The notes under the pieces: generated by a model
What the model was told of the DNA's origin: nothing
Databases searched by the model: none
Seen by the model: the letters and a program-made list of their open reading frames with translations, nothing else
Source of the DNA: Desulfitobacterium dichloroeliminans LMG P-21439
Lineage (GTDB): Bacteria; Bacillota; Desulfitobacteriia; Desulfitobacteriales; Desulfitobacteriaceae
Reading direction: 5' to 3'
Assembly: GCF_000243135.2 (NCBI RefSeq)
Contig: NC_019903.1
Coordinates: 1,030,001 to 1,094,000, forward strand
Length of the DNA: 64,000 nt
In this document: piece by piece, positions 8,767-15,381 of the stretch
How positions within the stretch are numbered: the stretch's first letter is position 1
How the letters are laid out: each line of letters opens with the position of its first letter
Program-made: the position numbers and the translations under genes

Positions 8767-9894
8767 TTATGGATTGAATGTTCTTTCGATCCGCTCAAGC
8801 ATTTTCTCGATGAAATCATCTTGCCTCAATGCTCTTTGGGTGACGCGAAAGGTAAAGACTCGGTCTTTGCGAAGATAGGAATCGAGGATCTGAGCCTCGT
8901 CCACTTCCTGTTGGGTTAGCAATCGAGGGCTTCCTTGGTCGGCAAGTAGCTTTTCTTGGGCTAATATGAGAAATTGCTTTATATCTGCATTATGTCCGGT
9001 TGGCATATGACCATCTCTGATAGACCTAGCAAAATCAATGACACTACTCGCCAGCAGCTTATTTCCTTTGATCAGGTATATTTTTGCGGTTGCCTTCTTG
9101 TCATCTAAGAATTCCAGCGCCAGCAGGTCTGTATTGCATCGCGTTGAGTTGAGGAACTTTTGACGACCTTGTATATAATACAACCCTAATTGATACTCAC
9201 GATAACGAGCTGCTTTCTCGAAGTCTAGATCCGCAATAGCCTTCACTAATTGGTTACTAATTTCCTTCTTGGTCTCTTTGTCACGTCCTTCAATGACCCG
9301 ACAAAGTGCCTGTAGATGAACCATATATTCTTCAGGGCTAACCCCAGCGGTGCATACTCCGAGACATGTGTTCAATTGCTGGTAGAGGCAGCCGCTGTTC
9401 CTTTTGACCAGACCTGGGCTGGCACACTTGCGGATCAAAAAGTTATCCTTTAAGTACAACATAGCTGTTTCAACTCGAGAGCGGCTATTAAAAGGACCGT
9501 AATAGATTGCTGAATCTTCTTTTCTTTCCTGTACAATCTCCGGCCTTGGAAAGGTTTCAGCAGGGATTTTGATATAAACATACTTTTGGTCGTTTTTCAT
9601 TTGCCGATTGTAGCGGGGCTTGATTTTTTTAATTGCTCGGCATTCCTCGAGGAGGGCGTCCAGCTCCGTATCTAAAACCCGATGCTCAAAACCCGCGATA
9701 TATTGAATCATCTCTTCTACTTTAGGGTCCCGATTTTTTGCTTTGCGAAAATATTGGCTGACTCTGCTCTTGAGGTTTTTGGCTTTACCCACATAGATAA
9801 TATTACCTAAAGAATCCAGCATCAGATAGATACCAGGTTTTTCTGGCAGGTACTTTGCTTTTTCTTTCAATATAGATTTATTGTTCATTGGCAT
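8767..9894 (-). CDS. Short UvrC-like GIY-YIG endonuclease (Cho-like)
   Basis: The N-terminal GIY-YIG nuclease domain (KPGIYLMLDSLGNIIYVGKA, residues about 19-38, then LKSRVSQYF) is followed by a cysteine-containing linker and a UVR motif (DLDFEKAARYREYQLG) that binds UvrB in true UvrC. At 375 residues it is well short of UvrC (about 600) and lacks the C-terminal RNase H-like nuclease and helix-hairpin-helix domains. It resembles Cho, the 3'-incising UvrC homologue. AGGAGG stands 13 nt before ATG 9894, a longer spacing than usual. A role in UvrAB-dependent excision repair is inferred. Confidence 0.8.
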   Translation of the reverse strand: MPMNNKSILKEKAKYLPEKPGIYLMLDSLGNIIYVGKAKNLKSRVSQYFRKAKNRDPKVEEMIQYIAGFEHRVLDTELDALLEECRAIKKIKPRYNRQMKNDQKYVYIKIPAETFPRPEIVQERKEDSAIYYGPFNSRSRVETAMLYLKDNFLIRKCASPGLVKRNSGCLYQQLNTCLGVCTAGVSPEEYMVHLQALCRVIEGRDKETKKEISNQLVKAIADLDFEKAARYREYQLGLYYIQGRQKFLNSTRCNTDLLALEFLDDKKATAKIYLIKGNKLLASSVIDFARSIRDGHMPTGHNADIKQFLILAQEKLLADQGSPRLLTQQEVDEAQILDSYLRKDRVFTFRVTQRALRQDDFIEKMLERIERTFNP

Positions 9895-10144
9895 TCAGAC
9901 ATCCCAACCTCCTAATGAACTTCAGTTAATGTAAGCGACAAGTATGAAAGAATTGCCTAATTCTCCCTCACCAGATATAATTTAGCTATTAGCAATCTGA
10001 ATCTTCAAGATAGTTTGATTTCCGCTAGCACAACTTCCCCTAGAAGGCGAAGTTCCTGATGCACCCTGGGACTTATTTTTCATGCCTATGGGGTGCGGCG
10101 CAAGTTATATAGAAGCCTGATATCCCTAGAAAGTAGGTAATTCT

Positions 10145-11215
10145 ATGTTCGATACTCAAGGTTGGAAACCGCATTTCCTTGCCACAGGGGTAGGAAGTCT
10201 ACCGTACGATAATCCCATGACAGCTTTAGAGCAAGTATGGAAAGCTGTACCTAAAGCACCCCATTGGGCACAACTTCCACGACTAGGAGCGGAAAGCTCC
10301 TTTGTCGGACAATATTTAAAGGTGCTCGTGGATACAGGTTGTATTGAAGGGTTTGAACACCCTCGCTTCCAGGGAGATGCTCCGGATTGGGCTGACCGTA
10401 TGGCAAGCTTCTATGAACGCTATCTCCAAGCCGAATCGGGGAATCAGGAGGCCCTAGAGGGATTCGGCTTCACTGCCGAAGGAGGATTTGCATTCAATGA
10501 ATTCTTCAAGGAGCTTAAGCACAAAGGGCCTCAAGGAGCGCAAATCTTAAAAGGTCAGCTAAGCGGTCCTGTCACCCTAGGAATGCAAATTACCGATCAA
10601 AATCGCAGAGCTGCTTACTATGATGAGTTTCAACGGGATATCCTTGTTAAGTCTTTAAGACTACACGCTCTTTGGCAGACCAGAATCCTAGCTCAGTTTG
10701 GATTACCTGTTTTGATGTCCATCGATGACCCCAGTCTCTATGGCTACGGTTCATCAACCTATCTTACGTTGGATCGGGGCACCCTCATAGGAGATATCAA
10801 TGAAATTGCTGAAGGGATTCTCAATGAAGGTGGGATACCGGGTGTTCATGTTTGCGCCGGGATGGATTGGACCTTGTTATTTGATTCCAAAATTAAAGTA
10901 ATTAACTTTGATGCTTATGAATACATGACAAGCATGGTTGTACTAGCCGAGCAGCTTGAGGTGTTTCTTCAACGAGGCGGTATTCTATCGTGGGGCATTG
11001 TACCTACTTCCACAAAAGCTTGGCAAGAATCTGTTGAAAGTCTGAAAGCGCGTCTTGAGACCCATATCAAGGAATTGGTCAAGCGAGGAGTTAGTGAAGA
11101 AAGCTTGCGGAGTCAGAGTATGCTTACCCCAAGCTGTGGTACGGGTACACTAAGTATCGATTTATCAGAAAGAATTTATGGGCTTTTGCAGGAATTAAGC
11201 TCGACTTATACTTAA
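10145..11215 (+). CDS. Core methionine-synthase-like protein (MetE C-terminal / UROD-like fold)
   Basis: A 356-residue protein related to the C-terminal catalytic barrel of cobalamin-independent methionine synthase. Its likely zinc ligands are visible: His and Cys of HVCAGMDW (near residues 234-236) and Cys of LTPSCGTGTLS near the end. The N-terminal MetE half (folate-binding duplicate) is absent, as in the short 'core' MetE proteins of archaea and anaerobes, some of which take methyl groups from corrinoid proteins. Methionine synthesis is therefore a plausible but unproven role. The ribosome site is weak (AGTAGGT). The gene stands alone. Confidence 0.65.
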   Translation: MFDTQGWKPHFLATGVGSLPYDNPMTALEQVWKAVPKAPHWAQLPRLGAESSFVGQYLKVLVDTGCIEGFEHPRFQGDAPDWADRMASFYERYLQAESGNQEALEGFGFTAEGGFAFNEFFKELKHKGPQGAQILKGQLSGPVTLGMQITDQNRRAAYYDEFQRDILVKSLRLHALWQTRILAQFGLPVLMSIDDPSLYGYGSSTYLTLDRGTLIGDINEIAEGILNEGGIPGVHVCAGMDWTLLFDSKIKVINFDAYEYMTSMVVLAEQLEVFLQRGGILSWGIVPTSTKAWQESVESLKARLETHIKELVKRGVSEESLRSQSMLTPSCGTGTLSIDLSERIYGLLQELSSTYT

Positions 11216-11292
11216 ACAGTATTACTTCACACAATACAGCGTTCCCGCAACCAGAGTATAATGAATGCCATTAAGAATGAGGAGGAGAGGCC

Positions 11293-11541
11293 TTGGCCAG
11301 TAAAAAGTATTCAACATGTAAAATTCAGATAGAGAAGGAGACAAAAGAGAAAATGGTGTCAGACATAAAAAACTATTTCTTAAAAGAACGAGATGAAGAA
11401 TTAGGAGATTTGGCAGCAAACTTTATTTTGGATTTTTTTCTTGAAGATTTAGCGCCTCATATTTACAATCAAGGAGTATACGACTCATACAAATACATGG
11501 GAGAAAGAACGGAAGATTTATTAGAAATTATTAAAAGTTAG
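11293..11541 (+). CDS. DUF2164 family protein
   Basis: An 82-residue acidic protein with the DUF2164 pattern (KDYF-like segment, then ELGDLAANFILDFFLEDLAPHIYNQGV). Function unknown. TTG start at 11293, placed after GGAGGAGAGG. No signal peptide or membrane segment. The following gene is 42 bp downstream on the same strand. Confidence 0.75.
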   Translation: MASKKYSTCKIQIEKETKEKMVSDIKNYFLKERDEELGDLAANFILDFFLEDLAPHIYNQGVYDSYKYMGERTEDLLEIIKS

Positions 11542-11583
11542 CTTAAGATTCAGGGCTAAATTAAATTAAAGAGGTGTTTTTTC

Positions 11584-12036
11584 GTGATTAGAGTTATTGC
11601 GGTCATTAAAGAACGTCATAGAACATTAGGCTACCGCTTACTTGATGAGATTACCTCCACGGTTCAGGATATGGGGGCGGCTGGCGCGTTTGAGTATATC
11701 AAAGAACATGGTTGTCGAAATGCCCATTTTAAAGGGGTAGCACTGACTGCCGATGAAGGCACGATAGAAATGCTGCCTATCATTGACTCTCATACTAAAA
11801 GCTGTATTAAAAATGATAAATATATTATCGTAGGTACTTTTAAAGAGGGAGATCGGATTACATCAATTCGAGTAACGGATTATACGGGAAGTATTTCAGA
11901 TATTGAAGTAAAGCAGCTCATGATGTTAGAGGATAAAGGGTTTTGCAATGCGAGAGTACAAAATGTGGGGGAAAAAAAGGCCATTAAGCCATTAGATTTG
12001 CCTTGGCCGGTCTTAAAGTGGTCGCCTGGGAAGTAA
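11584..12036 (+). CDS. Hypothetical protein, 150 residues
   Basis: I do not recognise this family. The protein is soluble, with a GTG start at 11584 after AAAGAGGTG. It has two cysteines in the middle (GCRNAHFKG and KSCIKND), one near the end (KGFCNARV), and a C-terminus rich in Pro and Trp (LPWPVLKWSPG). The predicted alternation of strands and helices suggests a compact alpha/beta fold. It lies between DUF2164 and DUF3786 genes on the same strand; no functional inference is made. Confidence 0.65.
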   Translation: MIRVIAVIKERHRTLGYRLLDEITSTVQDMGAAGAFEYIKEHGCRNAHFKGVALTADEGTIEMLPIIDSHTKSCIKNDKYIIVGTFKEGDRITSIRVTDYTGSISDIEVKQLMMLEDKGFCNARVQNVGEKKAIKPLDLPWPVLKWSPGK

Positions 12037-12129
12037 TCGTTACCCTTGCTTGTAAAGATTAATCTCAAATAACCTCACTACCGTCCGTATAAAGTTATTA
12101 TGATAATCATTGATCGGAGGGGGTTGAAG

Positions 12130-12747
12130 GTGGAAACAAATTACCGAGTTGCCTACGATAAGTTCTGGCAGGATATAAAGAATAGAGAACCTGAAGAGAT
12201 TACTTCAATGCGAACGGTATCTTATAACGGGGATACAAAGCAATTTGTGGTCTCATTTTTTGATCAAGAGCTAATAGTAGATAGCAACCATAAAACAGTT
12301 TATCGAAAAACCGATGGACATCACCTAAATATAATGGATGCAATCATTGTGCTTAATTATTTAGCCTATGCACAGCCGTTATCAGAATTAGAGCCTAGGT
12401 GGGTGAGTATCAAGGAAATCCCGGGAGGGATGATTTTTTATTCAGCCTTTCTAAAGACAGCGATTTCACCATTAATCAAGGCCTTTGGTCATCAGGCTGA
12501 GCTCTTAAAAACTGCGGGAGCCTTCTTAGGAGGTCGACCAGCACACATGGGAAATTGTTCAGCTGTTTTCAAGGCGTTTCCGGAAATCCCTGTGTGTGTA
12601 GTCATTTGGGAAGGGGACGAAGAGGTTAAAGCCAATGCCACAATTCTCTTTGATTCTTCGATAGAGCCCATGTTGCACAGCGAAAGCATTATCGGTCTCG
12701 GTATCTCCCTAGCAACTCATCTGCATAAGAAGGCAACTCGGATTTAG
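12130..12747 (+). CDS. DUF3786 family protein
   Basis: A 205-residue soluble protein of the DUF3786 family, common in anaerobic Firmicutes and Deltaproteobacteria and often near corrinoid or methyl-transfer genes. Features: GGMIFYSAF, GNCSAVFKAFPEIPVCVVIWEGDEE and FDSSIEPMLHSE. Function unknown. GTG 12130 is preferred because GGAGGGGG (12116-12123) sits just before it; ATG 12100 would leave the ribosome site inside the gene. Confidence 0.75.
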   Translation: METNYRVAYDKFWQDIKNREPEEITSMRTVSYNGDTKQFVVSFFDQELIVDSNHKTVYRKTDGHHLNIMDAIIVLNYLAYAQPLSELEPRWVSIKEIPGGMIFYSAFLKTAISPLIKAFGHQAELLKTAGAFLGGRPAHMGNCSAVFKAFPEIPVCVVIWEGDEEVKANATILFDSSIEPMLHSESIIGLGISLATHLHKKATRI

Positions 12748-12853
12748 TCGTTACTTAGGGCGCTTAAGAAAGAGTATGTACAACATGATGTTCGTCACCC
12801 TAAAGCGAAGCAGTAGTCGAGATTTGAAGTATAGAAAAGGGGACTAGAATTTA

Positions 12854-13480
12854 ATGAAGGTTGAATGGCGAAAACAGGAAAAGCAAATATATCTCCCTAA
12901 AGAAAAGCCTGAACTTATTTCCGTTCCTGAACAGAAGTTCTTTATGATTCGAGGCCAAGGTAATCCCAACCAAGATGATTTTGCAGAACGGGTGGCAGTT
13001 CTGTATTCTTTAGCCTATGCGGTCCGTATGATGCCTAAGCAAGGCTATACTCCTGAAGGGTACCTTGAGTATACAGTATATCCCTTGGAAGGTGTATGGG
13101 ATTTGACTGAAGAAGGAAGAAAGCTGGATGTCCTCAATAAGGATGAGTTAGTCTATACTATCATGATCAGACAGCCGGATTTTGTAACCGAAGAAGTGGT
13201 GGAGAGAGCATTTGAAAGCGTGAGAAAAAAGAAACCTCACCCATTACTGGATGAAGTCGTTTTCGATACCATGGAAGAAGGACTATCCCTGCAGATGCTC
13301 CATGTCGGTCCTTATGATGATGAACCGAGAAGCTTCGCCCTAATGAAAGAATTTATTGAGAATAACAATCTGGAGAGAACAACTTTGCTACACAAAGAAA
13401 TCTATCTGACTGATGCAAGAAAAGTCGATCTGGAGAAACAAAGAACGGTTCTAAGGTATTGGGTTAGGTCCGTCCATTAA
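12854..13480 (+). CDS. GyrI-like small-molecule-binding domain protein
   Basis: A 208-residue stand-alone GyrI-like domain, the ligand-binding fold found behind AraC/MerR regulators. Typical segments are FFMIRGQGNPN, YPLEGVWDL and LQMLHVGPYDDEP with EIYLTDARK near the end. No DNA-binding domain is attached, so it may bind or sequester a small molecule. AAGGGG lies upstream of ATG 12854. It ends directly before the hydrolase remnant. Confidence 0.75.
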   Translation: MKVEWRKQEKQIYLPKEKPELISVPEQKFFMIRGQGNPNQDDFAERVAVLYSLAYAVRMMPKQGYTPEGYLEYTVYPLEGVWDLTEEGRKLDVLNKDELVYTIMIRQPDFVTEEVVERAFESVRKKKPHPLLDEVVFDTMEEGLSLQMLHVGPYDDEPRSFALMKEFIENNNLERTTLLHKEIYLTDARKVDLEKQRTVLRYWVRSVH

Positions 13481-13653
13481 AACGCGGATTCCATAGGAAC
13501 TCAACTATTCCTAACGCTAAAGGTTATTTCGTCCAAGGTGTTGGCCATAACTTTAGTTTCGAAAATCCCCTGCTCTACAATAAGGTTCTGCGGGCTTGGT
13601 TCACAGAATGTCAGCGTCCCATGGACCAGCTCAGAGAGATCCTCGTGAGGTGA
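13480..13653 (+). pseudogene. C-terminal remnant of an alpha/beta hydrolase
   Basis: Read in the frame of codon 13510, 47 codons to TGA 13651-13653 give a typical alpha/beta-hydrolase tail: GVGHNFSFENP (catalytic His in GxGH) then LLYNKVLRAWF. No start codon, nucleophile elbow or acid residue is present upstream; the frame runs directly out of the end of the GyrI-like gene. The 5' part has been lost. A small terminator follows at 13718-13738. Confidence 0.7.
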
Positions 13654-13717
13654 GTTCATGGCTAATTACCTAGAAATCAAGAGTGTAGCTCTCAATACGT
13701 AAAAGGAATGTGAAGAT

Positions 13718-13738
13718 AAGCCCAAGGGGGCTTTTTTT
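13718..13738 (+). terminator. Short terminator
   Basis: AAGCCC (13718-13723) pairs with GGGCTT (13728-13733), followed by a seven-T run. It probably belonged to the now-truncated hydrolase gene. Confidence 0.65.
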
Positions 13739-13740
13739 CA

Positions 13741-13971
13741 TTAGCCTGCAAATTTATAACCTACACCCCAAACAGTCAGAACGTATTCGGGTCGACCAGG
13801 ATCCAACTCGATTTTTTCCCTAACTTTCCGTATAAAGACAGTGATGGTACCAGAGTCTCCGAGATACTTTTCTTCCCACAAGTTGTCAAAGAGCTGTTGA
13901 CGGGTAAACACTTGCCCTGGATGATTGGCCATAAAGGAAAGAAGTTCAAATTCTTTTGAAGTTAATAAGAT
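13741..13971 (-). pseudogene. OmpR-type response regulator, DNA-binding half only
   Basis: On the minus strand, the winged-helix domain of an OmpR-family regulator is intact from LTSKEFELLSF to its natural end WGVGYKFAG. It closely matches the tail of the intact regulator at 22744-23448 (for example FTRQQLFDNLWEEKYL against FTREQLFAHLWEDEYA). The receiver domain is missing: at about 13971 the frame passes into antisense of an oxidoreductase gene. The open frame to 14103 is therefore chimeric. No promoter or ribosome site is evident. Confidence 0.8.
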
Positions 13972-13972
13972 T
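13962..13972. other. Recombination breakpoint
   Basis: Homology to the response regulator (minus strand) runs up to about 13971, and homology to the oxidoreductase (plus strand, NKIAG matching NKLAG) begins at about 13964. The two matches overlap by a few bases, so the joint carries a short shared sequence. This is consistent with an illegitimate deletion or inversion. Confidence 0.7.
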
Positions 13973-14779
13973 GCTGGTAGCAAAGTGACTCTGCCCGATG
14001 GGAAGAAGAAAACTCCCTTAGTGACAATCACAGCTGCTGACATTGCGGAATGGGGAGTAGAGGGTGAGCCACAAGAAGGGCAAATCACACTCAACGAATT
14101 CAAGGAAAAAGGTCTTTATCAGGTAGAGAGGAAACCTGGGGACAATTATGGCTTTATCGCTTATAAGAGCTTCAGAGATGACCCGCTAGCGAATCCTTTG
14201 GAAACGGAAAGCGGCAAAATGGAGATTTATTCTCGTGCCCTTGCCAAGAGAATTAACAACATGGGCTATAGCAAGATTGAAGCTATCCCAACCTATATCC
14301 CACCAGTTGAAGGGTATCAGGCTACCTTTAGTAATTGGAAGAGCAAGGAAAAAGGCGACTATTCTTTCCAAGTTATTAATCCCCATTATCTTCGTCGTTC
14401 GCACTCGGTTTTCGATAATGTTCAGTGGCTCAGAGAGACTTGGCCTAACCCAGTATTCATCAACTCCGATGATGCCATGAAGCTAGGGATTATGGATGGG
14501 GATACGGTCATGTTGACCAGTCAACATGGGAAGGTTTTACGAACTGCCTTGGTTACTCAGCGTTTTATGCCAGGCGTTATAGGGCTGCCCCATGGTTCTT
14601 GGGTGGATATGGACGAAAAGACTGGAATTGATCGGGGTGGCGCAGACAATATTCTGTGTGGTCCAGTGTCAACAGGTCAAGGCGCCTCAGGCTGGAATAC
14701 CTGCGTTGTGAACCTCGAGAAATACACCGCTGCTCCATTAATTCCGGATGTAGAAAAACCACAAAGAATCATTTTTTAG
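13964..14779 (+). pseudogene. C-terminal fragment of a DMSO-reductase-type molybdopterin oxidoreductase
   Basis: About 270 codons equivalent to residues 590-865 of the intact enzyme at 15382-17979, including the molydopterin-binding C-terminal barrel (TESGKMEIYSRAL, INPHYLRRSHS, GQGASGWNTCVVNLEKY). The N-terminal two thirds (Tat signal, 4Fe-4S site, Mo ligand region) are gone. An ATG at 13925 opens this frame, but it lies in antisense regulator sequence and has no ribosome site. The frame beyond the joint is otherwise undamaged, so the event may be recent. A ferredoxin subunit gene follows after 17 bp. Confidence 0.85.
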
Positions 14780-14796
14780 AAGGGAGTGTGTAGATC

Positions 14797-15372
14797 ATGG
14801 GATACTTGGGATTCTATTTTGATATGACGGCCTGTATCGGCTGTAGAACGTGTCAAGTCGCCTGCAAGGATAAAAACGACTTAAAAGTCGGGACGATATT
14901 TAGGCAAGCCAGAACCTACGAAACTGGGGCCTATCCGGCTCCCGGTGTCTATCACTATTCTGGAACGTGTAACCATTGTGCAAGCCCTAAGTGTGTGGAA
15001 GGCTGTCCTACTGGAGCGATGCATGTGGCTGAGGACGGCACTGTCCAACATGATAAAAACAAATGTATTGGCTGTCGTTACTGTACATGGGCATGCCCTT
15101 ACGGTGTACCCCAATTCATTAAGGACCTTGGGAAAGTGGGCAAGTGTGACAGCTGTAAGGACTTGCGCGACGAGGGGGCAAATCCCGTCTGTGTGGATGC
15201 TTGTCCCATGCGAGCCATAGAGTGGGGAGATACGGATGAATTGAGAATGAAATACAGTAATACGACCAGTGATCTAGCGATTCTCGCTGAATCCTCTCGG
15301 ACTAAACCATCTTTGGTCATTAAACCCAAAGCAATTGCCCAGCAAAAAGACTTTAAGTATAAGGAGGTATAG
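14797..15372 (+). CDS. DmsB-like ferredoxin subunit, first copy
   Basis: Electron-transfer subunit with four 4Fe-4S clusters: CIGCRTCQVAC, CNHCASPKCVEGCP, CIGCRYCTWACP and CDSCKDL...CVDACP. The 191 residues match DmsB/PhsB-type partners of molybdopterin oxidoreductases. No signal peptide; the family is co-exported with the catalytic subunit. AGGGAGTG precedes ATG 14797. It was the partner of the truncated oxidoreductase just upstream, and now precedes the intact catalytic gene by 9 bp, so it may serve either as a spare subunit or in the same complex. Confidence 0.9.
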   Translation: MGYLGFYFDMTACIGCRTCQVACKDKNDLKVGTIFRQARTYETGAYPAPGVYHYSGTCNHCASPKCVEGCPTGAMHVAEDGTVQHDKNKCIGCRYCTWACPYGVPQFIKDLGKVGKCDSCKDLRDEGANPVCVDACPMRAIEWGDTDELRMKYSNTTSDLAILAESSRTKPSLVIKPKAIAQQKDFKYKEV

Positions 15373-15381
15373 ACACCACTC

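Noticed and set aside
10015-10110. Short open frame reading FPLAQLPLEGEV and on to GCGASYIEA before the MetE-like gene
   Set aside because: About 33 codons between stops with no start or ribosome site; too short and not recognisable as a known family, so it may be chance.
10020-10140. Possible riboswitch (cobalamin or SAM type) before the MetE-like gene
   Set aside because: No B12 box and no SAM-box core could be found, and no terminator-antiterminator pair is evident.
13741-14103. A complete 120-residue minus-strand protein
   Set aside because: Only the part up to about 13971 matches a response regulator; the rest is antisense of an oxidoreductase gene, so the open frame is a chimera of a breakpoint.
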